A stretch of 64,000 nucleotides of DNA from Haemophilus influenzae (GCF_900475755.1 NZ_LS483411.1:1426001-1490000), one strand, 5' to 3'. Counted from the first letter of the stretch, positions 10,223 to 19,728 are shown. The notes: generated by a model not told the origin, from the letters alone. Translations and numbers: made by a program.

Positions 10223-11434
10223 TTAAATTGAATGAATGGATAATCTTTTAGTTTTATTCACTAAAATTGGCGTATAAGTCGCAAAATCTTTAAGTACTTC
10301 TCCGTGTGGATGACCTTTTCTTCGTTGGCTATCGGCTGAAAATACACTAATACAAGGCGACAATATCTTCGCTAATCCTTGTTGCCAATTATGCTTTGAA
10401 CCGTGATGGGGAACTTGCAAGCAATAAATTCTCGCCATTCTCTCCGCACCTAATGATTGCGTTAAATCGGTTAATAATGGCAAATCATTTAAAAACGCAT
10501 CGCCGGTGTATAAAATGGCATTTTTTGTTTTATCCTTTGGAATAACCGCTATTTCATTTTCATTGTCTGTCGAAACATCAAAAATATGATTATTTCCCAT
10601 TCCCCAAAAAGAAGGGAGTTTTATATTTCGAATATATAAATATTGAGAAATAATATTTTTGTTTTTACTTCCATTTCCAAATGCGAGAGAGTAGAGTGTT
10701 TTTAAGGCTGGAGTTGGGTCTGTGGAATTAGACCGATGAGATTGAATAATTTGTTTAACCTGCTTTTGAAAAGCGGTCAAATTTGTTGGCACTTTTGCAA
10801 GCAAATGAAATGGCACATTATATAAAACAAATTCAAACTGCTCTTCGCCTTTTCTAAATAAAAGGGCTTTATTAGGATTAAGCCAATGTAAATTTTGTTC
10901 TGACTTATCAAATTCATTTGATAATTTTTCAGTAGTTTCAAAAGAAAGTACATCATCAAAATTACTTGGATCAAGACTTATCGAAATTTCACTCTCATTT
11001 TCTTTTGCAGGTAATAAGAGAAATTTGGTTTCGTTTAATTCTTCAGCAAAATCAGTTTTTAAATATTGAATAGGGTTCTGATAAAATGCCCATTCTTCAT
11101 CATCTGGCTGAATATCTAAAAGAGAAGCAATTACTAAGCGTTGCCATAAGGGATAATAAGGCACAACCCAGCGTTTTATTTTTCTCTTATTTTTGAGTAG
11201 TTCTTTTACACCACTAATATGATCTTTATCAAAATGCGAAAGCACTAATAAATCAATATCAGCATTATTTTCTTGCTGGTTATATTTTTGCACGGCATTT
11301 TGGATAAGTTTCTGACTTGAATTCGTGCCACAATCATAAACCCAATGAAAGGATGGGGCGTTTCCCATTTGAATACGCCCACTTGAAAATAATCCCTGCC
11401 CCACATTCCAAAATTCGCATTGTAAGATTGGCAT
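10223..11434 (-). CDS. MBL-fold metallohydrolase, ComEC C-terminal-domain-like
   Basis: 403 residues from the ATG at 11434, chosen because it forms TAATG with the preceding Sel1 stop; an ATG two codons upstream is possible. The metallo-beta-lactamase zinc motif is LVLSHFDKDHISGVKELL near 66-83, and a later histidine motif VPHHGSKHN lies near 345. The fold resembles the soluble hydrolase domain of ComEC/Rec2, but there are no membrane helices and no signal peptide, so it should be cytoplasmic. Substrate unknown; phosphodiester or nucleic acid is plausible by family. It is embedded between secreted Sel1 paralogues. Confidence 0.78.
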   Translation of the reverse strand: MPILQCEFWNVGQGLFSSGRIQMGNAPSFHWVYDCGTNSSQKLIQNAVQKYNQQENNADIDLLVLSHFDKDHISGVKELLKNKRKIKRWVVPYYPLWQRLVIASLLDIQPDDEEWAFYQNPIQYLKTDFAEELNETKFLLLPAKENESEISISLDPSNFDDVLSFETTEKLSNEFDKSEQNLHWLNPNKALLFRKGEEQFEFVLYNVPFHLLAKVPTNLTAFQKQVKQIIQSHRSNSTDPTPALKTLYSLAFGNGSKNKNIISQYLYIRNIKLPSFWGMGNNHIFDVSTDNENEIAVIPKDKTKNAILYTGDAFLNDLPLLTDLTQSLGAERMARIYCLQVPHHGSKHNWQQGLAKILSPCISVFSADSQRRKGHPHGEVLKDFATYTPILVNKTKRLSIHSI

Positions 11435-11985
11435 TAGCATTCCCCTCTATTTAGCTTACCGTAATATTCACACCCTATTTTCTCCCCATTATCACAAGCC
11501 TTACCAAACCATTCTTTGGCTAAAGCTTTATTGAGTTGAACACCTTTTCCTAAAAGATATTCTAATCCTAATAGAGCTTGAGCATTTGCATTTCCCTGCT
11601 CCGCCGCTTGGCGATACCATTTCACCGCTTCAACATCATCTTGTTTGACGCCGCGTCCCTTCTTATACATCACACCCAAATTAATTTGAGCATTTGCATA
11701 TCCCTGCTCCGCAGCTTTGCGAAACCATTTCACTGCTTCAAAATCATCTTGTTTGACGCCTTGTCCATTTATATACATCAAACCCAAATTAAATTGAGCA
11801 ATAGCATTCCCCTGTTCTGCCAAAGATAACCAAAGTTTAAAGGCGGTTTGATAGTCGCTTTGCTTATAAGCGGTTAAACCTTGTTGGAATTGCTGCGCAG
11901 GCGTATCTGCCCAAGCAGTATAATGAAAAGAAGCAAGTGAAAAGCCAAGAATAGCAGTAGTAATAAGTGTTTTTGAGAATTTCAT
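11434..11985 (-). CDS. exported Sel1-repeat protein
   Basis: 183 residues from the ATG at 11985, which has GGACGA seven bases upstream; an ATG 12 bp earlier lacks a ribosome site. The signal peptide ends near FHYTAWA. Three full Sel1 repeats follow (GLMYINGQGVKQDD, GVMYKKGRGVKQDD, GLEYLLGKGVQ), then the family ending FGKACDNGEKIGCEYYGKLN. It is the first gene of the Sel1-MBL-Sel1-Sel1 group and is preceded by two perfect dyads. Role unknown; probably a periplasmic scaffold. Confidence 0.83.
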   Translation of the reverse strand: MKFSKTLITTAILGFSLASFHYTAWADTPAQQFQQGLTAYKQSDYQTAFKLWLSLAEQGNAIAQFNLGLMYINGQGVKQDDFEAVKWFRKAAEQGYANAQINLGVMYKKGRGVKQDDVEAVKWYRQAAEQGNANAQALLGLEYLLGKGVQLNKALAKEWFGKACDNGEKIGCEYYGKLNRGEC

Positions 11986-12050
11986 AAAATCGTCCATTTA
12001 TTAATCAATAATTGAAACAACCAAACATTTTTTGTTTAGCAAGATGTTTT

Positions 12051-12096
12051 GTTGTACTCTCTTTACAGAGAGTACAACACCCAGTATACTGGGTGT
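12051..12096. promoter_or_regulatory. two adjacent perfect dyads upstream of the Sel1 group
   Basis: An 11-bp stem GTTGTACTCTC/GAGAGTACAAC with a 6-base loop (12051-12078) abuts a 20-bp perfect palindrome ACACCCAGTATACTGGGTGT (12077-12096). They lie about 65-110 bp upstream of the first Sel1 start, where an operator or 5' leader structure would be. They lack a long T-run, so they are not typical terminators. Confidence 0.5.
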
Positions 12097-12155
12097 GAAA
12101 TGATTAAAAATTGAACTATTTAATTAGGAGGGAATTGGGGGGATTAAGACTGAAA

Positions 12156-12179
12156 AAAGTGAGCCATTTTGCTCACTTT
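12156..12179. terminator. intrinsic terminator after epmC
   Basis: AAAGTGAGC and GCTCACTTT form a 9-bp stem with a 6-base loop; on the minus strand it ends in TTTTTT. It is placed 7 bp past the epmC stop. Confidence 0.8.
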
Positions 12180-12185
12180 CCGCTA

Positions 12186-12722
12186 TTAAATACGCGCGAC
12201 ATCAAACTTCGCTAAATCAATTTTATCTTCTGTGCCATAAAATACCACTAACGCCTTGCGTAACGTTTCAGCTCGTTTTGGTAAACCTTTTTCCGCATAG
12301 GTTTTCACTTGCTCATACACGGCTTGTTTAAAAGGCTGTGTATCGCCCGGATTGCCATTCAAATTATCCGCACTGGCAAAATAACGGAAACCTGCCGCTG
12401 TTGCTAAAATCCATTCTAATGCTTGCGGTTTAACTTCAACTTTTTCAAAATCACGCTGACGTTCTTCTGAACGTCCATCTGGCTCATACCAATAACCAAA
12501 ATCTTCTAGTTTACGGCGTTCTTTGCCTGCGACTAACCAATGGGCAATTTCATGCAATGCACTGCTGTAAAAGCCTAGCGCAAAATAAATCGCGTTATAA
12601 GGCACTTCATCATTTGCGGGTAAATAAATGGGCTCATCACCGCCTTTGACTAAGCGAGTGTTGTATTCCTCTTCAAAACATTGATTAAAAATTGCAATAA
12701 TATCTTCTAATTTATGTTCCAT
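12186..12722 (-). CDS. epmC: elongation factor P hydroxylase
   Basis: 178 residues, the length of EpmC (YfcM), which hydroxylates the beta-lysylated lysine of EF-P. A metal-binding HxxxH is visible in SSALHEIAHWLVAGKERRKLEDFGYWYEPDGR near 55-85, the family signature. A terminator follows directly. The upstream neighbour dinB is 32 bp away on the same strand. No lesion seen. Assignment rests on the family signature and length; the EF-P and EpmA/B genes are not in the window. Confidence 0.88.
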   Translation of the reverse strand: MEHKLEDIIAIFNQCFEEEYNTRLVKGGDEPIYLPANDEVPYNAIYFALGFYSSALHEIAHWLVAGKERRKLEDFGYWYEPDGRSEERQRDFEKVEVKPQALEWILATAAGFRYFASADNLNGNPGDTQPFKQAVYEQVKTYAEKGLPKRAETLRKALVVFYGTEDKIDLAKFDVARI

Positions 12723-12754
12723 TGTATCGACTCCTAAAAAACCGCGAAATTATA

Positions 12755-13822
12755 TCACCAGAGGCTCATTTGTTCTTGTTTATTTTCTTCGGGTAAATTG
12801 ACATGTAGCCCGATCAAACGAATCGATCGCCCTTTTGCTCGCATAAAAATTTGAGGAAGTAATTGCTGAAAACTCTCTAAAGAAAATGGCAAACCAGTTT
12901 TCTCTAAAGTAGTTACTTGAAAATCTTCAAATTTAAGCTTTACGCCAATTTTACGAAGTGCAGATAACGGTATATTACGGCTAACACGTTCAAGGCGACG
13001 AAGTAGTTCTTGATAAAGATTATTCAATAAGGCTGAAGCTTGCTCAATTGTGTGAATATTTTCAATCAACGTCTGTTCTACGCCGACTGATTTACGTTCA
13101 CGATGGGCTTGTACTTCACGCTCATCAATGCCGTGGCTAAAACCCCAAATACGTTTACCCGCCTTACCAAATTGGTTTAATAAGACGATTTGATCAAAGT
13201 TTTGAATGTCAGCACAAGTTTCTAATCCCATATCGAGTAATCGTTGTGATGTTACTTTACCCACACCAGGGATTTTATTTAAAGGTAAGGTTTTAATAAA
13301 TTCCTCGACTTCGTTCGGCTTAATCACAAATTGCCCATTAGGTTTATTCATATCCGAGGCAATTTTGGCAAGGAATTTTAAAGGCGCCACACCGGCGGAG
13401 GCAGTTAAATTCAACTCATCAAAAATTGCTTGGCGAATTTCTTGTGCGATCCAAGTGGCTGAGCTAGAACATTTTTGGCAGTGCGTGACATCTAAATAGG
13501 CTTCATCTAAAGAAAGTGGTTCAATAATATCGGTGTAACGCTGGAAGATTTGATGAATTTGTGCCGAAACTTGTTTATACAACGTCATATTCACAGGCAC
13601 AAGAATAAGATTAGGACACTTTTTTATGGCTTGAGCCGTAGGCATTGCGCTATGCAAACCAAATTTTCTCGCCTCATAATTACAAGTTGTTAATACACCA
13701 CGCTGACGAGAAGAACCACCTACAGCAACAGGCTTTCCCAGCAAATTAGGATTTTCACGAATCTCAATCGATGCGTAAAAACAATCCATATCAATGTGAA
13801 TAATTTTTTTATCTTGCAACAT
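12755..13822 (-). CDS. dinB: DNA polymerase IV (Y family)
   Basis: Translesion DNA polymerase. 355 residues from the ATG at 13822, which gives MLQDKKIIHIDMDCFYAS; an upstream in-frame ATG at 13858 is possible but adds a non-conserved extension. Catalytic motifs: IHIDMDCFYASIE near 7-19, and SLDEAYLDVT near 103 with the catalytic acidic pair. A helix-hairpin-helix segment LNKIPGVGKVTSQRLLDMG lies near 180. The C terminus QEQMSLW is a beta-clamp-binding motif. An uptake signal lies just upstream of the chosen start. It diverges from ssrA. Confidence 0.95.
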   Translation of the reverse strand: MLQDKKIIHIDMDCFYASIEIRENPNLLGKPVAVGGSSRQRGVLTTCNYEARKFGLHSAMPTAQAIKKCPNLILVPVNMTLYKQVSAQIHQIFQRYTDIIEPLSLDEAYLDVTHCQKCSSSATWIAQEIRQAIFDELNLTASAGVAPLKFLAKIASDMNKPNGQFVIKPNEVEEFIKTLPLNKIPGVGKVTSQRLLDMGLETCADIQNFDQIVLLNQFGKAGKRIWGFSHGIDEREVQAHRERKSVGVEQTLIENIHTIEQASALLNNLYQELLRRLERVSRNIPLSALRKIGVKLKFEDFQVTTLEKTGLPFSLESFQQLLPQIFMRAKGRSIRLIGLHVNLPEENKQEQMSLW

Positions 13823-13993
13823 AAAAAGTGCGGTTAAATTTTTTCTAATATTAATCAAGCAAACAACTGTTTAAATATACATTAAAATTAATAACCTAGC
13901 AATTTAATCTTTTATAAATGCCCTTTAACGCAGCAATTCAATCAATCTCAACTTTCCCTACCTTTCTTTTTTTGCTAGACTACGCATAATTTT

Positions 13994-14359
13994 GGGGCTG
14001 ATTCTGGATTCGACGGGATTAGCGAAGCCCAAGGTGCACGTCGAGGTGCGGTAGGCCTCGTAAATAAACCGCAAAAAAATAGTCGCAAACGACGAACAAT
14101 ACGCTTTAGCAGCTTAATAACCTGCATTTAGCCTTCGCGCCCTAGCTTCCGCTCGTAAGACGGGGATAACGCGGAGTCAAACCAAAACGAGATCGTGTGG
14201 AAGCCGCCGTTTGAGGATCGAAGCACTAAATTGAATCAAACTAGCTTAAGTTTAGCGTGTCTGTCCGCATGCTTAAGTGAAATTAAAGACGAGACTAAAC
14301 GTGTAGTACTAAAGGTAGAGTAATTTCGGACGGGGGTTCAACTCCCCCCAGCTCCACCA
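13994..14359 (+). ncRNA. ssrA: tmRNA (ssrA)
   Basis: It begins GGGGCTGATTCTGGATTCGA and ends with a T-arm-like GGTTCAACTCCCCCCAGCT followed by CCACCA, so the CCA is encoded. The tag frame at 14085-14117 reads ANDEQYALAA then TAA, the known Haemophilus tag. The RNA rescues stalled ribosomes with SmpB. Its 3' end is a classic integration site, and an integrase gene starts 183 bp downstream. A terminator hairpin follows at 14374. No second copy of the 3' end is seen in the window. Confidence 0.98.
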
Positions 14360-14373
14360 CTAAACAAGATCAC

Positions 14374-14414
14374 AAACGGTCAAATTTATTGAAAAATCAA
14401 TGGTTTGACCGTTT
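14374..14414 (+). terminator. ssrA terminator
   Basis: AAACGGTCAAA and TTTGACCGTTT form an 11-bp perfect stem with a 19-base loop followed by TTT. It lies 15 bp after the tmRNA CCA end and before the integrase. Confidence 0.75.
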
Positions 14415-14542
14415 TTATTTAGTGTCTTATAGGTATATAAAAGATCAGTGGATTTCACGAAATATCACAATTTTTTGTAGTAAAAATAGTAGTAAGAACT
14501 TACAATGCAAAAATCTTACTACCATTTTATGAAATTCCTACC

Positions 14543-15832
14543 ATGGCAAAAATCATCAAGCAGCTAACCATTGCACAGGTAAATAACGCCAAAGTGGCGG
14601 AAAAGATCTATTATTTATTTGACGGTGATGGGTTAAAACTCGTCGTCAAGCCAAACGGTGTGAAAACGTGGGTATTTAATTACAAACGCCCCTACACATT
14701 AAAACGTACTGAAAAAACTATCGGCACTTATCCAGCGGTATCGCTTAAATATGCACGTCAAAAAACGCTTAAATTTCGCCAACTTTTAGCCAATAAAATT
14801 GACCCACACGAATTTGAGCGAAAACAAGTCATAGACGCACTAAAAGAACAACAGAGTTTTTCCCATGTTGCAAATGAATGGTTGCTCTATCGTGCGAAAA
14901 TTGGCAAAGAACAAGGCAATTACACAGAAAAGACAAGAATTGATACAGAAAGACGCACGAACGCCGCTATTGACTTAATTGGTGGCGTGCCATTCAAAGA
15001 ATTGACTCTAAAACACGGTTTATCCGTGCTTGAACCTTATCGCCAATCTGGGGCAACGGCTGAATTGAAAAAGCGTTATTTGGTTTTAAAGTCAATCGCT
15101 GAGTATGCTGAACGTTTTGAATATTGGGAAATCAACAAATAGAAATATCTTGGTAATGATTTGCCTGCAGTGAACAAAAACAAACATCATCCTTCAATTC
15201 ATTACAAAACCTTACCAGAATTTATGATCAGCCTTGCTCGAGCCAACATATCACAAACTGTTCGCCTTGCGATTTTGTGGGGTTTGCTCAACGCTACAAG
15301 GGCGAGCGAAACCGTCAGTGCAAAATATTCTGACATCATTGAACACGAACATTTGCCCACTGGTAAAGTGTGGAAAGTGGAAGTTTCAAAAGGCGGGAAA
15401 GGGGATCGATTGCACCTTGTGCCGTTAAGTAAACAGGCAGAAACCTTGCTTTCATACATCAAGCAACACGCAAATAAGGAATATTTGTTCCCGTCCACTT
15501 TATCAAAGGCGAGAAATAAAAAGCATATCAACAGCCAAACACCGAATGAAGTGATTAAAACAATGGACGGCGGCAAATACAAAGGCACTATGACAAATCA
15601 CGGCATACGGTCGCTATTCAGTAGTTATTGCAATGATAATCGCCTAGAACTTGGCTTGGATAAGGAAATCATCGAAATTTGCCTAAGCCATTTGAATTCC
15701 GATGAAATAAGAAACGCCTATAATCGGGCTGAATATTTGCCTTACCGATTAAAGACGTTTCAAGAATGGGCAACCTATGTTGAAAAATGTGCAAATGGTC
15801 TATTTAAAGAAATTATCGCCGACAAGTCTTAA
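14543..15832 (+). pseudogene. tyrosine integrase, interrupted by an in-frame TAG
   Basis: A 429-codon reading frame of the P4-type integrase family is split by TAG at 15140-15142 with no frameshift. The first part (199 aa) holds the arm-binding domain (YYLFDGDGLKLVVKPNG, then KTIGTYPAVSLKYARQK) and the core-binding domain. The second part (from codon 201) holds the catalytic arginine in LLNATRASETVSAKY, the HxxR in NHGIRSLFSSY, and the tyrosine in IRNAYNRAEYLP. All catalytic residues are present, so a single nonsense change is the only visible defect. It adjoins ssrA, the probable attachment gene. Confidence 0.88.
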
Positions 15833-15980
15833 TGAATTCGTTCAAGTCGCTTTCCGCAATTTTACGGGAGCGACCGAATTTATAAGACTTTAACTTTCCA
15901 CTAGCAATCCAACGTTTCACTGTTGCTTCTGAACAAATCCCCGTCTGGGCAATCTCTTTGATTGAAAAGTATCGTTCCAT
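15813..15980 (-). CDS. AlpA/excisionase-like HTH protein
   Basis: 55 residues: MERYFSIKEIAQTGICSEAT then KRWIASGKLKSYKFGRSRKIAESDLNEFI, a winged-helix MerR/excisionase-type DNA-binding domain. The ATG at 15980 forms a TAATG overlap with the preceding gene. Its last 20 bp overlap the integrase 3' end in convergent orientation. By position next to int it is a candidate recombination directionality factor or AlpA-like activator of the integrase. Confidence 0.75.
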   Translation of the reverse strand: MERYFSIKEIAQTGICSEATVKRWIASGKLKSYKFGRSRKIAESDLNEFIKTCRR

Positions 15981-16348
15981 TAAACATCTCCCTCTCTCAC
16001 AAACACCCCATTCAACTGTGCCAAAATATCTTCTGTTGAATTTGTAACCCATAATCTGTTACTTCCTATGCATAATGCATTAAGGTCGGCTGGACAGGCG
16101 GCAAATTTATCTGGCACTAAGTCCCAAGTTCTCTCACAAACATAATCTATAAAATCAATTGCATCCTGTTTTATTATTAATGATGCAGCTGATATATCCC
16201 ATTTCTTACGCTCAACAAAGTCTGATAATTCTTCATCTTCATTGATATTTACTTCTTTTTCCACTGCAATAACATAATCGGAATTTAAAATAATCTCCTC
16301 TGTAAACAAATCAGCTCCAATTGCATTTAATTTCAAAAACTTACTCAT
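15980..16348 (-). CDS. hypothetical element protein
   Basis: 122 residues from the ATG at 16348, which has GAGG six bases upstream; a GTG further up would include that ribosome site and is rejected. An acidic stretch INEDEELSDFVERKKWDIS and a conserved-looking DFIDYVCERTWDLVPDKF are visible. No signal peptide or membrane segment. I do not recognise a family. It lies between the replication gene and the excisionase-like gene in the leftward early operon. Confidence 0.6.
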   Translation of the reverse strand: MSKFLKLNAIGADLFTEEIILNSDYVIAVEKEVNINEDEELSDFVERKKWDISAASLIIKQDAIDFIDYVCERTWDLVPDKFAACPADLNALCIGSNRLWVTNSTEDILAQLNGVFVREGDV

Positions 16349-16366
16349 TTTTAACCTCACTTTTAA

Positions 16367-18658
16367 TTAATTAACCCTAAAATCCCCCAAGCTCTCGCCC
16401 CAACCAAAGGCTTGAGCCAACGGAATTTTTTCTTCTTTAATGAAAACTTCATCGTTTTCACAACAAATCCACCGATAGTCATTAAGCCGTAACCGTCCAT
16501 GGCGCATTAAAAGGTCAATTTGTGACGGTTTTAATGGCGAACCAATAGGCAACATCAATAAATTAGCTTGCTGTTCAATTTTTGAACGGTTACAGTTATT
16601 GACACAAGTCCGAGCTGCGCTCGCTGGTAGAGGTTGAGCTACGCTCAACCAAAGATGGATTAAAGTCCTTAGGACGTTTTTTAATCTCCCATCTTTTGGT
16701 TCGCGAAATCACCCGCTTAAGGCTAAAGCGATTGGCTAAGCCAATAATCGCTTTGCGCTGTTCACCATACTTGTTTGCCGGTTTAGTTTCATAATCTAAT
16801 TTGATTGGCTGTTCTTCTCGTTTTGCCAGTGCACCCCCCTGAATTTCCATATAAGCGGCATAATCGTTCGCCACACCTGCTGCTTGCGCTTTATCAATGA
16901 GTTCATCATCGGCTTGACCGCTGATCAATCGGCGCAATTCACGCCAAACAGAAATGGATGCGCCACCGTAGAATTGGAACTGACGAATGCCCCAACGGCT
17001 CGCCCATGCACAAACGCGCAATGCGTTGTCGTGTAGGCTTAGTGTCGGGTCTTCATCTGACACTTCGCCAGCAAGGGCGAAACCGTCAATATTTTTCGCA
17101 ATGTATTTCGCAATGTAAGCCGTTGCGCTGCCTTTTGTTTTATCACATTCTTCCACTTTGCAACGGTGTTCTGCTGCGCCTTTTTCATTGCCGCTAACTC
17201 TAGAGCTTTTTGTTTAAATAAGCGGATGACTTCTTCTTTATGTTCTGCTGGCACATAAGCTAGCGCATGCCAGTGTGGTGTGCCGTCTTTGTGCGGCTCT
17301 GCCACTCGCATCCCGTAAAATTTAATATCACGTTTTGCTAACAAAGCACGGAATTGTTGCCACACTTTGTTTAGATAGTTTTGCGTATCTCTTGGATTCA
17401 CCCCCGACCATTTTTTATTGCCGTTTCCTGCATGGAATGATGATGGCGCAGTGAGGGTTAAAAATAAGGCTTCATTATTGTTTTCTTCTGCCCATTCTTC
17501 CAAGCCACGCAAGCGCACCATCATTTCATTACGACGTAATGCGGGGTTAGATGATGATTTTAAGAACATATCGAAAAGTTCGACCTGTTCTTCTGGATTG
17601 TCCACGTTTTGAATGATCATTGCGCATAAGTAATCATAGTTTTTACGCTGTTGCAGTTGCCATTCTTGGAAACTTTGATTGGAAATATAACTGGCAGCAT
17701 TGGCACGCACCTCGCCACAGGCAATAGCAACGTGTTCAACTATTCGGCGTTGTGTGGTGCGTATTTTCTTAAACCACCACTTTTCACAAACAAGACGGCT
17801 TAATGTGCTATCAACATATTCCCCTTTAATCGGTTTGTTTTGTTCAATTTTCTCCCAATGGGGAATTTGAAACCCCATTGCCAGTGCCATTTCACCGCAC
17901 TTTTTATAGAGCTCAAAAAAATGTTGATTGATGCTATCAGCCGTTTGTTTGGGATAATAATCCTTGATGTTTTTTATCGTTTCAAATTGGAATGATTCAA
18001 ACGCTGTGGCGATTTGATACGCCATCTTTTTGATCTTACGTTCAGTAAGCAAATAAAACGGTAATTTGGCATTTTTAGCTTGTTGCTTACCATATTGCTT
18101 AAAATTAAAGCCCATTTTGTGAAGTTCGTTATACTGCTCGGCAATTTCTTCACGTGTTGGCACGGTCATAAACTTAGCTTCAAAACGTGTTTCAAATTGG
18201 GTTTTAATGTCTTGTTTTATATCTTGCAACCATTTAGGCGTATTGATGAACGCTTGCAAAAAATCCATATTCACGTTGTATTGTGAAAAGACTTTTTTCA
18301 AGCGCACATCTAACACATCGCGCAAATAATCATTGGCATGGCGGCGTTGTTTATTGCCAAGGGCAAAGGCAATTGAACCGTCATCTTTGATGGAGCGATA
18401 GGCTTTTAAATAGAGCTTGCGGAAATGCTCACGCTGACGTTGGCGTGGGAGACTTTCTAATTTACGTTCAATAAAATCAAAGTCGATTGGATTAGCTGCG
18501 AACAACTCTAGCTGTAATGATGTGTATCTGCCATCATCAAAAGGCAGAGAAGTGCGGTCAACATTCACCGCACTTTGCATCATCACTGCACGTGCATCTG
18601 CCATCGCTTGCTCACGTTTGGCAAGATTGGCATTACACTCAAGTTCCCAGTTCATCAT
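16367..18658 (-). pseudogene. P2 gpA-type replication initiation protein, frameshifted
   Basis: A rolling-circle replication endonuclease of the P2/HP1 gpA family is spread over three frames. The first 500 or so residues end with RVAEPHKDGTPHWHALAYVP, the metal-binding HUH-like motif. At about 17148-17155, one missing A in GCAAAGTGG shifts the frame; the next frame resumes with [20 protein letters not shown], which holds the paired-tyrosine motif. A second shift near 16610-16640 leads to a frame with the family ending [12 protein letters not shown] 18658 has AAGGA upstream. An inverted uptake-signal pair lies at 18550-18575. Confidence 0.85.
18550..18575. repeat. inverted uptake-signal pair inside the replication gene
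   Basis: AAGTGCGGT and ACCGCACTT face each other across 8 bases, inside the 5' coding part of the gpA-like gene. This is the same geometry as the Haemophilus terminator pairs, here in an acquired element. Confidence 0.7.
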
Positions 18659-18667
18659 CAAGAATCC

Positions 18668-18976
18668 TTACATTGCTGTATTGGCTAAATATTCACTGTG
18701 ATATTCAAAATATTCTTTGATTTTGTTGTTGGTCGAATTCACTGCACTGACTAATTCTTCCAAACTCAACATTTCATATTGGGCTAAGTCATAACGGCGT
18801 ACTTCTTCAATTGCGCCCCAAATTGTGTTATGTAAATTGCCTACTGTTCTTGTTTTTTGTTTGCCATACCAACTATCTTGATCGCCCATCACTTCAACCA
18901 CTTGAAAGCGAGTGCCGATGGGTAAAATTTCTAGCGTTGCGCCACAATCTAGGGCGATACAAATATTGTTTTCCAT
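18668..18976 (-). CDS. hypothetical element protein
   Basis: 102 residues beginning MENNICIALDCGATLEILPI. The N-terminal half looks beta-rich (GTRFQVVEVMGDQDSWYGKQ), the C-terminal half helical (LSLEELVSAVNSTNNKIKEY). A GGAG ribosome site lies upstream. It sits directly upstream of the replication gene in the same operon (9-bp gap). No family recognised. Confidence 0.6.
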   Translation of the reverse strand: MENNICIALDCGATLEILPIGTRFQVVEVMGDQDSWYGKQKTRTVGNLHNTIWGAIEEVRRYDLAQYEMLSLEELVSAVNSTNNKIKEYFEYHSEYLANTAM

Positions 18977-18991
18977 TATTCTTTTTCTCCT

Positions 18992-19105
18992 TTACCAACG
19001 GCTATCTAGCACGTCCGTAATAAACTCAATTAATCCCATTACCGTCACAGCCACGCCAAGAACGGCAAACACCACCACGAAAAACATCACTAAACAACTT
19101 GTCAT
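18992..19105 (-). CDS. small single-helix membrane protein
   Basis: 37 residues: after MTSC, a long hydrophobic run (LVMFFVVVFAVLGVAVTVMG) and then a short charged tail ending DVLDSRW. The ATG overlaps the stop of the preceding gene as ATGA, supporting translation by coupling. No family recognised. Confidence 0.5.
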   Translation of the reverse strand: MTSCLVMFFVVVFAVLGVAVTVMGLIEFITDVLDSRW

Positions 19106-19344
19106 TTTCTTTTCTCTCTCCAGTCCGCCCATTCGGCGTGTTTTTTCATTAATTCTCGTTTCGCTTGAATTGCAATATCGCCCAAACGGATATATTCACT
19201 AAATGCCGTATTCGCTGATTGTTCATCGCCCTTATCTAAGTGGTAGAAATAAGCGAACAATTGTTCTTGTGCATTATCTAGCTTGTGATAAACATCTTTT
19301 GCACAAAAAGACAAAGCACCACGGCTTAAAATTATTGCTGCCAT
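19102..19344 (-). CDS. hypothetical element protein
   Basis: 80 residues, mostly helical, with a charged C terminus (LMKKHAEWADWREKRK) and a middle segment NAQEQLFAYFYHLDKGDEQS. It lies 3 bp after the preceding gene and overlaps the next by 4 bp, so it is embedded in a tight operon. No family recognised. Confidence 0.55.
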   Translation of the reverse strand: MAAIILSRGALSFCAKDVYHKLDNAQEQLFAYFYHLDKGDEQSANTAFSEYIRLGDIAIQAKRELMKKHAEWADWREKRK

Positions 19345-19347
19345 TTG

Positions 19348-19728
19348 TTATTCCCCTATCGTTTTATCAATTTGAGTAAATTCCCGCTCTGTTACGCCTT
19401 GTGAAAACATTCCCGAAAGTAACCGCATTTTACGTAGTGCACGGGCTATTTTGCGTTGTCCTTGTTCTGTGTAGTGATGGAGCTTAGTGCCTGTTAAATG
19501 CCCTGCACGTAAATCTGAAAAATCTAAATCGGCTAATTCCAACAGCATTTCTCGAAAGCCTTGTTGTAAACCGTCAAACTCTCGTTCTACACGGAATTGG
19601 CTTTTGCTTAACGAGTGCAGCACATCATCAAAACTTCGGATTTCAGGCACCTTTACTTGATTTACACGGCACCATTTTTCAGCGGCAGATTCCATTTCAT
19701 CGTCAAAGCAATAAGGCATTAAGACCAT
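19348..19728 (-). CDS. hypothetical element protein
   Basis: About 126 residues; the exact start is uncertain among ATG 19728, ATG 19719 and a GTG at 19731, with a G-rich ribosome site including a G7 run just upstream. Helical and charged, with FDDVLHSLSKSQFRVEREFD and GQRKIARALRKMRLLSGMFS. It resembles small uncharacterised proteins of Pasteurellaceae P2-like prophages in character, but I cannot name a family. Confidence 0.55.
   Translation of the reverse strand: MVLMPYCFDDEMESAAEKWCRVNQVKVPEIRSFDDVLHSLSKSQFRVEREFDGLQQGFREMLLELADLDFSDLRAGHLTGTKLHHYTEQGQRKIARALRKMRLLSGMFSQGVTEREFTQIDKTIGE

Noticed and set aside
15202..15588. Minus-strand 128-residue ORF
   Set aside because: Antisense shadow of the integrase catalytic domain; cysteine-rich, without family features.
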